Shown here piece by piece: positions 9,199 to 16,755 of a stretch of DNA of 64,000 nucleotides (the first letter of the stretch is position 1; each line of letters opens with the position of its first letter). Position numbers and translations under genes: made by a program. The stretch covers positions 3,410,001-3,474,000 of the forward strand of contig CP014771.1 in assembly GCA_001596155.1 (NCBI GenBank), written 5' to 3'. The notes beneath the pieces are model-generated. The model made no database searches, was not told the origin of the DNA, and worked only from the letters and a program-made list of their open reading frames with translations. This stretch comes from Hymenobacter psoromatis (lineage in GTDB: Bacteria > Bacteroidota > Bacteroidia > Cytophagales > Hymenobacteraceae).

Positions 9199-9846
9199 CT
9201 AGGGGCGGTTGCCGTCGGGCGCGGGCTGCGTGGGGTCGGGCTTCGGAATGGGGACTTTTTTGTCTTTGGCCTGCTTCTGCTTTGCCTTGGGGGCCGGGGC
9301 GAGGGTAGGGTCGGCGGGCGGCGGGGGGTCGGGCGTGGGCTCGGCGGGCTGGTCTTTGGTGCGCGTTGGGGCCGGGTCCTTGGCGTCTTTCCCGTGGTTG
9401 TGGTGGCCTTTTTTGCGCAGCTTACGGTTTTCGCGGCTCGCCTCGCGCGGGGTCAGGGGGCGGTTGTCGTAGTGGTGCAGCTTGCGGCGGTTGTCCTGCA
9501 GGCGGTTCAGGGTGCTTTTTTTCACGAGGCCCTGCTTGTCATATTTGAGCTTGGTGCCCTCGGGCAAGTCGCTGTACGACATCGTTTTCTTCTTCTCATC
9601 GGCCGCGCCGGCATCGGCCCCCGCGCCAGCATCGGCAGCCGAAATTGCCTCCATTGCCTTGAGGGAGGTGCCCTTGTGGCGCGCTTTTTCAGCAGCTTTC
9701 GCCTTCGCCTTGGCGGTGGCGTTCATAGGGGGGGTAGGCAGCCGACGCGGATGAAACACGCGGTCGTACACCGCGCAGCCGCCGAGCAGCCCCAGCAGCA
9801 CGGGCAGCAGCAGCACCCGCAACCACGGCGTTGGTAAAGCCTTCAC
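9199..9846 (-). CDS. hypothetical lipoprotein with charged and proline-rich tail
   Basis: 215 aa with a GTG start. The signal peptide ends in a lipobox (LLGGC, about residues 20-24). A Lys/Ala-rich helical segment follows, then a central conserved-looking part (MSYSDLPEGTKLKYDKQGLV, about 88-107), then Lys/Pro-rich low-complexity sequence to the end. It is probably attached to a membrane. No known domain recognised. The neighbour at 8867-9172 reads the same way and may be in one transcript. Confidence 0.65.
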   Translation of the reverse strand: MKALPTPWLRVLLLPVLLGLLGGCAVYDRVFHPRRLPTPPMNATAKAKAKAAEKARHKGTSLKAMEAISAADAGAGADAGAADEKKKTMSYSDLPEGTKLKYDKQGLVKKSTLNRLQDNRRKLHHYDNRPLTPREASRENRKLRKKGHHNHGKDAKDPAPTRTKDQPAEPTPDPPPPADPTLAPAPKAKQKQAKDKKVPIPKPDPTQPAPDGNRP

Positions 9847-9900
9847 AACAAGTACTAGATAGAATGGTAAGTAATTAAGCTAAAGCCACTTCGGGCCGCG

Positions 9901-11973
9901 CTAATAGTCGCGCAGCGCCCGCAGCTGCTCGCGCAGCCGCTGCTGCGGCAAAAACCCTGCCTCAAGCGGCGGCGCGAAGGGCACGGCCGTATCGAGCGAG
10001 GCCACGCGGCGCACCGGCGCGTCGAGGCTGCTAAAGCAGTTTTCGGCAATCCAGGCCGCGATTTCGCCGCCCAGGCCGCCCGTCAGCGTGTCTTCGTGCA
10101 GGATGAGCACGCGGCCGGTTTTGCGCACCGAGCGGCCCACGGCCTCCGCATCCCAGGGCAGCAGCGTGCGCAAGTCGAGGATGTCGGCCTGAATTTCCAG
10201 CTCTTTGCACGCGGCCAGTGCCCAGTGCACGCCCATGCCGTAGGTAATGATGCTCAAGTCATTACCCTCCTGCGCCAAGGCCGCCTGGCCGATGGGCGTG
10301 GTGTAGTACGCCTCCGGCACCGGCCCGCTCAGCGAGCGGTAGAGCAGCTTGTGCTCAAAATACATGACCGGGTTGGGGTCTTCAAACGCGGCGCAGAGCA
10401 GGCCCTTGGCGTCGTGCGGGTTGCTAGGATACACCACTTTCAGGCCCGGCACGTGCGTGAACCACGCCTCGTTGCTCTGGCTGTGGAAGGGCCCGGCCGC
10501 CGAGCCCGCGCCGGTGGGCATGCGCACTACCACGTCGGCATTTTGGCCCCAGCGGTAGTAGCTCTTGGCTAAGTTATTGACAATCTGATTGAAGCCGCAG
10601 GTCACGAAGTCGGCAAACTGCATCTCCACCATCGCCTTTTTGCCCCGGATGCTCAGCCCCAGCCCCGCCCCCACGATGGCCGACTCGCACAGCGGCGTGT
10701 TGCGCACCCGACCCTTCCCAAACTCGGCCACGAAACCATCGGTAATCTTAAACACGCCGCCGTATTCAGCAATGTCCTGGCCCATGAGCACCAGTTCGGG
10801 AAAGCGCTCCATGCTCTGCCGCAGCCCCTGCTGGATGGCATCGATGAAGCGGATTTCTTTAGTTAAGAGTTGAGAGTTGAGAGTTAAGAGTTGTTCATTA
10901 TCCGTCAAATTCTCACTTTCTGACCCTCCCCCCTTCATTTTATCAGCATCATCCGGCAAACTCTTAACTCTTAACTCTTCACTCTTCACTCCCGACGGCG
11001 CGTACATATCGGCCAGCTCGCGGGTGTTGTCGGGGGTAGGGGCCGGGGCGGCCTCGCTCTCCTGCCAGCCGGTTTCTATCTCCTGCTTGATGCTTTCGCG
11101 GACCTGCACGCGGCTGGTTTCGCTGAGAATGCCCTCAGCCAGCAGCCACTTTTCATAGGTTCCCACGGGGTCTTTCTGCGCCCACTCTTGCAGCAGCTCG
11201 GCGGGCACGTACTTGGTGCCGCTGGCCTCTTCGTGGCCGCGCATCCGGAAGGTCAGGGCCTCCACCAGCACTGGGCGCGGGTTTTGGCGCAGGTCTTCGG
11301 CCAGGGTTTTGATTTTATCATAGACTTCGAGCACGTTGTTGCCGTCAATCTGCACGGCCTCCATGCCATAGGCGGGGCCTTTATCCACGAAGGACTTGAA
11401 ATGAAACTGCTCGTTGCTGGGCGTGCTGAGGCCATAGCCGTTGTTTTCTACTAAGAAAATAACCGGCAGCTGCCACACCGCCGCCACGTTCAGCGCCTCG
11501 TGGAAGTCGCCCTCGCTGGCCCCGCCGTCGCCGGAATAGGTGAGCGTTACGCGGGGCTTCTCGTCCAGCAAATCGGCCAGCGCGATGCCGTCGGCCACGG
11601 CCAGCTGCGGGCCGAGGTGCGAAATCATGCCCACGATGTGGTGCTCGTTGGTGCCGAAGTGAAACGAGCGGTCGCGCCCCTGGGTGTAGCCCGTGGCCTT
11701 GCCCTGCCACTGCGCAAACAGCCGCCCCAGCGGCACCCCGCGCCCCGTGAACACGCCCAGGTTGCGGTGCAGGGGTAGGATATACTCGTCGGCGTTCAGC
11801 GCTAGCGTGCTGCCCACCGAGATGGCTTCCTGCCCGATGCCCGAAAACCACTTGCTGACCTTGCCCTGGCGCAGCAGAATCAACATTTTTTCCTCAATCA
11901 GGCGTGGCTTCAGCAGCTCGCGGTAGAGGTGCAGCAGCAGGTCGTTGGGGTAGTCTTTGCGGTCAAAGGTCAT
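9901..11973 (-). CDS. 2-oxoacid dehydrogenase E1, alpha and beta subunits fused
   Basis: Thiamine-diphosphate E1 component (pyruvate or branched-chain 2-oxoacid type) that decarboxylates the oxoacid and acylates the lipoyl group of E2. The alpha half (1 to about 320) has the ThDP motif GDGGASEGDFHEALN...ENNGYG. The beta half (about 372-690) starts at IRFIDAIQQGLR and contains MGQDIAEYGGVF and ESAIVGAGLGL. Fusion of both chains is common in Bacteroidota. The linker (about residues 329-371) is encoded by a low-GC insertion made of aactctta/gagttaag repeats, described separately. No E2 or E3 gene is adjacent. A TAnnTTTG box lies about 35 bases upstream of the start. Confidence 0.93.
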   Translation of the reverse strand: MTFDRKDYPNDLLLHLYRELLKPRLIEEKMLILLRQGKVSKWFSGIGQEAISVGSTLALNADEYILPLHRNLGVFTGRGVPLGRLFAQWQGKATGYTQGRDRSFHFGTNEHHIVGMISHLGPQLAVADGIALADLLDEKPRVTLTYSGDGGASEGDFHEALNVAAVWQLPVIFLVENNGYGLSTPSNEQFHFKSFVDKGPAYGMEAVQIDGNNVLEVYDKIKTLAEDLRQNPRPVLVEALTFRMRGHEEASGTKYVPAELLQEWAQKDPVGTYEKWLLAEGILSETSRVQVRESIKQEIETGWQESEAAPAPTPDNTRELADMYAPSGVKSEELRVKSLPDDADKMKGGGSESENLTDNEQLLTLNSQLLTKEIRFIDAIQQGLRQSMERFPELVLMGQDIAEYGGVFKITDGFVAEFGKGRVRNTPLCESAIVGAGLGLSIRGKKAMVEMQFADFVTCGFNQIVNNLAKSYYRWGQNADVVVRMPTGAGSAAGPFHSQSNEAWFTHVPGLKVVYPSNPHDAKGLLCAAFEDPNPVMYFEHKLLYRSLSGPVPEAYYTTPIGQAALAQEGNDLSIITYGMGVHWALAACKELEIQADILDLRTLLPWDAEAVGRSVRKTGRVLILHEDTLTGGLGGEIAAWIAENCFSSLDAPVRRVASLDTAVPFAPPLEAGFLPQQRLREQLRALRDY
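10861..10990. repeat. in-frame GAGTTAAGA/TCTTAACTC repeat inside the E1 gene
   Basis: Multiple copies of gagttaaga and gagttgaga on the left and of aactcttaactctt on the right form a potential stem with a central unrelated loop. The element is AT-rich against GC-rich flanks, and its length keeps the reading frame open. It encodes SEELRVKS at one end and NEQLLTLNSQLLT at the other. Confidence 0.85.
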
Positions 11974-12007
11974 GGCGGGGGGTAGGGCGGGGAGGCAGAG
12001 TGCCGGG

Positions 12008-12015
12008 CAAAGGTA
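12008..12015 (-). promoter_or_regulatory. -7 promoter box for the E1 fusion gene
   Basis: TACCTTTG on the minus strand matches the Bacteroidota TAnnTTTG consensus and would place the transcript start about 27 bases before the ATG. No clear -33 element. Confidence 0.45.
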
Positions 12016-12046
12016 ATTTAAGGCGCTGCCTTACCTTGCGGCCTTC

Positions 12047-12134
12047 GTAGGGTGCGGGGCTTGCCCCCGCCCGTCGTTGAACGAAACCCGTCCGAATTGT
12101 TCAACGACGGGCGGGGGCAAGCCCCGCACCCTAC
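12047..12134. repeat. long perfect-arm hairpin (GTAGGGTGCGGGGCTTGCC)
   Basis: Arms of roughly 36 bases (beginning gtagggtgcggggcttgccc) are complementary without obvious mismatch around a loop of about 17 bases. It lies between the divergent E1 and nucleotidyltransferase genes. It carries no T run, so it is a repeat rather than an obvious terminator. Confidence 0.8.
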
Positions 12135-12157
12135 AAGCATATCACCGCCCTCCGCAC

Positions 12158-12469
12158 ATGGCTACTCAGCAGTTTGCCTTAACCGAAGCCCACGCCTTCG
12201 TCACCGACCTGCACACGCTGGGCATCCATCCGCAGCAGGTTATTCTGTTCGGCTCGTTTGCCCGCAACGAGCAGCACGAATGGTCGGACATTGACCTGGC
12301 TATTGTGGCCGAGGAGTTTGGTAATTTTCGGCCCGATAATTCGGCCCGCATGTCGCCGGCCCTGTGGAAGCACGCCGATATTGAGCCCCACCCGTTCCGG
12401 CCCGAAGACTTCACCGACTGGAACCCCTTCGTGGCCGAAATCCTGCGCACGGGCATTCGGGTGGTGTAG
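12158..12469 (+). CDS. MNT-type nucleotidyltransferase domain protein
   Basis: A 103-aa minimal nucleotidyltransferase of the pol-beta superfamily. The signature GSFARNEQHEWSDIDLAIV contains GSF and the catalytic DxD (about residues 28-46). Such proteins are usually the antitoxin half of HEPN/MNT modules, where MntA AMPylates the HEPN toxin. No HEPN partner is next to it: upstream is a hairpin and downstream a terminator and a convergent gene. It is therefore an orphan MNT protein, or its partner has been lost. The ATG at 12158 opens the conserved domain; the open frame upstream reads through the hairpin. Confidence 0.8.
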   Translation: MATQQFALTEAHAFVTDLHTLGIHPQQVILFGSFARNEQHEWSDIDLAIVAEEFGNFRPDNSARMSPALWKHADIEPHPFRPEDFTDWNPFVAEILRTGIRVV

Positions 12470-12470
12470 C

Positions 12471-12514
12471 AAAAAAGCCGGCCCGCCCTCCCTGGTGGGA
12501 AAGCGGGCCGGCTT
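12471..12514. terminator. hairpin terminator between convergent genes
   Basis: Stem aagccggcccgc / gcgggccggctt with an A run on the left and a short T stretch on the right, suited to ending the minus-strand His-rich gene and the plus-strand nucleotidyltransferase. Confidence 0.8.
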
Positions 12515-12533
12515 AAACTAGTGGCTGACGGGC

Positions 12534-12746
12534 CTACTTTTTGCCGTGCTCTTCGGCGTGAGCCTTGCGGGCAGTAGTTGCGTGCTCCGTGGCGTGGTCC
12601 TTATGGGCGGCGGCGGTGTGCGCGTGATGGGCGGCCTTCTCGTGGCTGCCGGCTTCGTGGTGCTTGGCAGCCTCGGTGTGGTGCTTAGCGGCTTCGGTGT
12701 GGTGTTCGGCGGCCTTCTTGTGGCTGTCTGCTGCTTTCTTCGACAT
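12534..12746 (-). CDS. small His/Ala/Lys-rich protein
   Basis: A 70-aa protein starting MSKKAADSHKKAAEHH and built from repeated AAKHHTE / AAHHAHT units. It is rich in His, Ala, Lys, Glu and Thr with no aromatic or cysteine residues. It is predicted to be one helix or disordered and could bind metal or polyanions, but that is inference. The start at 12746 is preferred over the upstream ATG because the repeats start here. Similar His-rich small proteins are seen in other bacteria without known function. Confidence 0.7.
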   Translation of the reverse strand: MSKKAADSHKKAAEHHTEAAKHHTEAAKHHEAGSHEKAAHHAHTAAAHKDHATEHATTARKAHAEEHGKK

Positions 12747-12891
12747 AGTCGTAGGGGTTTGGGTGAGAAATGTTGGGCTTGTACGGGGCACGTAAACAGT
12801 CAGTTACATGAATGATTGGTGTAGTCTTCGGGAGGCCGCGGCCGGCCCCTGGCCGGGCCGGGGCCGCCACCCGGCCAGTACCTTCGCCACC

Positions 12892-13758
12892 ATGCCCGCG
12901 CCTACCCCCCTCGACCACGCCCGCGACTTTCTGCGCCACCTCGAAACCGCTAACTCCGAAGCCGCCCGTAAGGAGCAGTTTATCACCTACCTCAACCAGG
13001 TATTCGGCACCGATGACGAGAACCTGAAGCTCATTCAGGAATTCAACCGCGGGGCCGAGCACCAGCTGCGCATCCCGCGGCCCGAGCGGGGCGGCTCGGC
13101 GGCAGGGCGCGCCGATACGCAGTACCGCGACGTGATTATTGAGTTTGAGCGCGACATCAAGGCCCCGGCCAAGCTGCGCCACGCCGAGAAGCAGCTCCAG
13201 GACTACTTCGCGGCCAATTACAACGCCGGGCGGCGCGACGACTTTCGCCTGCTGGCCACCGACGGCGTGCGCTGGCGCGTGTACGGGGTGGCCGCCGAGA
13301 GTTACCTGGGCAAAGCTGCCCTCACGGCCGAGGAAGTGGCGCTGTGCCCCACCGAGAGCTTCGACCTGAGCCCCGACTCGGCGGGCGGGCTGTTTGGATT
13401 TATTGACCGGCACTTGTTTCGGACCCAGCCGCAGCAGCCCACGCTCGATAATATTCTGTTTGATTTCGGCGACTCGTCGGCGCTCTTCGGCACCACGTTT
13501 CAGGCCCTCAAGCTGGCCTACCACGAGGCGGCGGCGCGGCCCGAACTGAAGGTGGCCTACCGCGAGTGGCGCACGTTTATGTCGCTGGCCTACGGCTCGT
13601 TTGATGATTCGCCCGACGTGTTCGTGGTGCATACCTACCTCTCGGTGTTTAGCAAGCTCATGGCCTATGAGCTGCTGAGCGCGGGGCAAAACCCCGACCT
13701 GGGCGGGCCGCTGCTCACGGGCATCCGCCAGCCCGCTGCCGGGTACGCTCGCAGTTAG
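12892..13758 (+). pseudogene. truncated N-terminal part of a type IIG-like restriction/methylation protein
   Basis: 288 aa resembling the N-terminus of large type II (IIG/Eco57I-like) restriction-modification proteins. It has a nuclease-type region with RADTQYRDVIIEFE (about residues 65-80), a plausible PD-(D/E)xK core, then LRHAEKQLQDYF and LLATDGVRWRVYG. It reaches VHTYLSVFSKLMAYELLS and then ends after about 25 unrelated-looking residues. The methyltransferase and specificity parts expected in a protein of about 1000 aa are missing. Immediately downstream is the convergent DUF4928/methyltransferase pair, so the gene was probably cut when that pair arrived. A TACCTTCG near-promoter box lies just upstream of the ATG. 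Confidence 0.6.
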
Positions 13759-14687
13759 GCCAGCGCAATTTTAAGCCGCCCATCACCACCTTCAAACGTT
13801 TCGATTAGGCTATTGTAGTGTGCAACCAGCTGCTGCATAACAGTGCGCCGACTGGCTAAATCAAAGCGGCTATGTTCGTGAATGTTGGCGGCCATAAACT
13901 GCTCGAAGTCGATGATATCAAGCCGGTCGGCAATGCCAATATTCTCGGCCAGTAATTGGGCAGCTATTACGCCACTGCTTAAGGTAACGATGAGGGGCCG
14001 TCGGTTGGCGGCTAGGTTGGCCTGGCACTTTAGAAGCAGGCTTTCGGTGGGGCTGCTCGTGACGTGCAGGCTAACGTCGCCTATATCAAAGTCGCCCGTT
14101 CGGCTTGCGTCCTGGTCATTTTGATTAGCACTATGATGCTGCAAGTCGGCAATATTGATGACGGTTAACTTGGCCCCTACCAGATGCTGCATCAGGGTAC
14201 CGACCAGCGTTGCGCCCGGCTGTTCACGTTGGCGCGTAACTGCCTGTTGAATGAGCTGCCGAATCATTGTCCGAACGCTCTGCGAAGCGTCCATTGATAA
14301 GCGCAGTGGCTTGGCCGTGAAGAAATCTCGGACTTTAGCTATCCAAAATGCCTCAATCAGCGGCCAATCAATAACCGCCTCCGTTTGATGCAGCTCATTC
14401 AGAAAGCTCAGGTAGTCGCGCATAGTAGCAATACTGCCCCGGCTGGTTCGCCCACCTTCCTGGGCCAGTACCTGCGTGATACCATGTCGCCGCAGGATGG
14501 CCTGCACCGCGCTTTTGCCTAGCCCCAGCACCTGCCCACCTTGTTCGGTCAGGAAATCATCGGCGGCCAAAGGCCACGGACGGTTTTTTACCTGTTCGGT
14601 CATTACCAGAAATACGCATAGGGGGCCCTTACCCGCGTAGTTGCCGCTGGCGGCGAATGCTTGTAGCTGCTCTTGCATGGTAGGCAC
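13755..14687 (-). CDS. DUF4928 family protein, likely restriction endonuclease
   Basis: 310 aa, resembling the DUF4928 family, whose genes lie beside C5-cytosine methyltransferases and are thought to be their cognate restriction enzymes. Visible features are a helical N-terminal part (VMTEQVKNRPWPL, KSAVQAILRRHGI) and a C-terminal half with TGDFDIGDVSLHVTSSP (about 205-221) followed by LKCQANLAANRRPLIVT. The latter fits a nuclease core with acidic residues and a lysine. It is 8 bases downstream of the methyltransferase stop on the same strand, so the two form an operon. It overlaps the end of the truncated IIG-like gene by 4 bases. The family call is from pattern recognition and would need a profile search. 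Confidence 0.68.
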   Translation of the reverse strand: MPTMQEQLQAFAASGNYAGKGPLCVFLVMTEQVKNRPWPLAADDFLTEQGGQVLGLGKSAVQAILRRHGITQVLAQEGGRTSRGSIATMRDYLSFLNELHQTEAVIDWPLIEAFWIAKVRDFFTAKPLRLSMDASQSVRTMIRQLIQQAVTRQREQPGATLVGTLMQHLVGAKLTVINIADLQHHSANQNDQDASRTGDFDIGDVSLHVTSSPTESLLLKCQANLAANRRPLIVTLSSGVIAAQLLAENIGIADRLDIIDFEQFMAANIHEHSRFDLASRRTVMQQLVAHYNSLIETFEGGDGRLKIALA

Positions 14688-14695
14688 TGAAAAAA

Positions 14696-15853
14696 CTAAG
14701 CCAGCTGAGGCACTAATTGGGCGGCCACTATTGCCTCGAATACATGATGCGCCAAGTGCCGCACCACGGGAACCGCTACCCCATCGCCCGCCAGATGGTA
14801 GGCATCCCCATAGGTGGAGGGGAGCACATAGGCGTCGGGCAGGCCCATGAGGCGCACCGCTTCGCGCGGCGACAAGAGCCGGGAGCGAATGGAATTGCCA
14901 TGCACAAATAGCAACGACTGCTTGGACGACCCGCCCGACCCGGTTCGCAGGCAGCCCGCTATATCATCAAAACGTACTTCGGCCCGCTGCACCTTCTGGC
15001 CCTGCGCGTTTAGGCGCATCCGCCGGTAAATACCGCCAACAGCCGGCCGGCCGGTTTGCGCTACCTGGGCCACTTTCTGCCTATGGTCCGCGCTCATTAA
15101 ATCCAGCAGTCGGGCCGTTTCAGCCGGCGTATGCCAGAGCACGCCGGTTGGCTCGGCTTCTACTATATCCAGGAAGTTTTGCGAACGGAGTGGTGGCAAC
15201 GGCAGGTTCCACCAAATCCAAGCCTGTTGAAGGATAGGGTTTAAGCCTGCGTAAGCCTGTTGGAGGGCAGCGGGGTGCCAAGCCGGCAGCGGATGTAACC
15301 AGTGCAGCCCGGCTGGGAGTACCAAATCAGCCTGCACCCCGATGATAAAAACCCGCTTGCGCGATTGAGGCACAAACAAGGCCGCGTCAATCACTACCGC
15401 GCCTACCCTGTAGTCCTCTCGCATGAAGGCGGCCACAATAGCGGCAAAATCGGCTCCCCGATTGGAGGTGATAATGCCGCACACATTCTCCAGAACAATT
15501 ATTTTAGGGGCGCGCTGCTCCTGGCGCAGGCCCTGCATCAGCCGCCAGAAGTGCCAGAATGCCCCCGAGCGCGTAAATACTTCCGCCTCGGCGGCTCCTA
15601 ATCCTTGGTTTTTGCCGGCCAGCGATACGTCCTGGCAGGGAGAGGAAGCCCAGGCTAAGTCGGCCTCCTCGGGAAGCTGCCGCGCCGTGAGCGCCGCCAC
15701 GTCGGCCACTACCAAATCATCATTGCCCCAGTTTGTCCGATAAGCGGCTGCCTTTTTAGGGCTGAAATCATTGGCCAATAGGCATTGCCACTGCTTCCCT
15801 AATCCAGCGCGGGCCATACCGCCGCCAGCAAAAAACTCATAAAAGGTGGGCAT
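14696..15853 (-). CDS. DNA (cytosine-5)-methyltransferase
   Basis: A 385-aa C5-MTase of a type II restriction-modification system. Motif I is FYEFFAGGGMARAG (4-17). Motif IV holds the catalytic C73 in SSPCQD, motif VI is ENV (122-124) and motif VIII is QSRKR (163-167). The target-recognition region includes the stretch ending RTGSGGSSKQS, and motif X-like GDGVAVPV is near the C-terminus. The start at 15853 is used because motif I begins four residues later. A TAnnTTTG box (15903 to 15896) lies about 43 bases upstream. The next gene is the probable cognate nuclease. The GC content of the pair is a little lower than the flanks, in keeping with acquisition. Confidence 0.93.
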   Translation of the reverse strand: MPTFYEFFAGGGMARAGLGKQWQCLLANDFSPKKAAAYRTNWGNDDLVVADVAALTARQLPEEADLAWASSPCQDVSLAGKNQGLGAAEAEVFTRSGAFWHFWRLMQGLRQEQRAPKIIVLENVCGIITSNRGADFAAIVAAFMREDYRVGAVVIDAALFVPQSRKRVFIIGVQADLVLPAGLHWLHPLPAWHPAALQQAYAGLNPILQQAWIWWNLPLPPLRSQNFLDIVEAEPTGVLWHTPAETARLLDLMSADHRQKVAQVAQTGRPAVGGIYRRMRLNAQGQKVQRAEVRFDDIAGCLRTGSGGSSKQSLLFVHGNSIRSRLLSPREAVRLMGLPDAYVLPSTYGDAYHLAGDGVAVPVVRHLAHHVFEAIVAAQLVPQLA

Positions 15854-15895
15854 AGTAGTAGAGTTTAAATTGCGCTGCCAGGCAAGCGATGCAAA

Positions 15896-15903
15896 CAAAG
15901 TTA
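15896..15903 (-). promoter_or_regulatory. -7 promoter box for the methyltransferase gene
   Basis: TAACTTTG on the minus strand fits TAnnTTTG and predicts a leader of about 35 bases. Confidence 0.4.
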
Positions 15904-15997
15904 ACGCGGCCGCCCCTACCCCAGCTAGCCGCAGCGCCTAGCCCGGAGGTACGTGGGGGTAGAGGCGGCTGGCGCGGCGCGCCTCCCTATCCCCCCA

Positions 15998-16699
15998 TTA
16001 CCCGCCCAAGGCACCTTGCTTGAGCGCTTGGTGCGGCGCTTGCCAGCCGGGCATGGCCTGGCCCAGCAGCTGCCAGAAACGCGCGTTGTGCAGGCGCTCG
16101 TGCAAGTGCGTCAGTTCGTGCACCACCACGTATTCGAGGCAGGCCACGGGCCACTGGCTCAGCTCCAGGTTGAGCCAGATGCGCCGGGCCCGGATGCTGC
16201 ACGTGCCCCAGCGCGTTTTCATCTGCTTGATGCCCCAGTCGGCCACCCGCACGCCCACCACCGGCTCCCAGTGAGCAAGGAGCACCGCCAGGTGCGCCTG
16301 CAGCTGGGCGCGCCGCCAGCGGGCCAGCACTTGCGCCCGCTGCGTCGGGGTAGCGCCAGCGGACACGTGCAGATGTAGCTCAGCGGCCAAAAGCCGCACC
16401 TGGGCGCGGCCGCCGGCCTGCTCATGCACCAGCAGGCGCAGGGCCTGGCCCTGGTAGTAGTGCGTCTCGCCCGACTCGTAGCGCAGCTCGGGCCGGGGCG
16501 CGCGCTGCTGAAAAGCCGCCTGGTGCCGCCGAATCCAGACCTGCTTACGCAGCACCACTTCCCGAATGGTGGCCTCCGGCGTGCCCAGCGGCACCGTGAC
16601 GCGCAGCTGGCCCAGCGGCGCCCGCACCGATAGCCGCAGCTGGCGCACCGGCTTGCGCACTATCTCCACGGCCAGGTCGTTGATAAGCAGGTGGGGCAT
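15998..16699 (-). CDS. YgjP-like (DUF45/SprT-type) metallopeptidase
   Basis: A 233-aa zinc-dependent protein of the YgjP/DUF45 family. The zinc site is HELTH (194-198) with the third ligand H204 in HERLHNARFW. The preceding KQMKTRWGTCS (158-168) is a strong family signature. It is cytoplasmic with no signal peptide. A role in proteolysis is predicted by analogy with SprT/Wss1 proteases, but substrates are unknown. In some genomes it sits beside type I restriction genes; here it lies next to the C5-MTase locus. The start at 16699 is the first ATG giving a family-like N-terminus. Confidence 0.88.
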   Translation of the reverse strand: MPHLLINDLAVEIVRKPVRQLRLSVRAPLGQLRVTVPLGTPEATIREVVLRKQVWIRRHQAAFQQRAPRPELRYESGETHYYQGQALRLLVHEQAGGRAQVRLLAAELHLHVSAGATPTQRAQVLARWRRAQLQAHLAVLLAHWEPVVGVRVADWGIKQMKTRWGTCSIRARRIWLNLELSQWPVACLEYVVVHELTHLHERLHNARFWQLLGQAMPGWQAPHQALKQGALGG

Positions 16700-16755
16700 A
16701 GTGAAAAAGCGTTCGGGAGTAAGGGGGGGTAGGGCCGAAAAGAGCCCCCGCAAAG

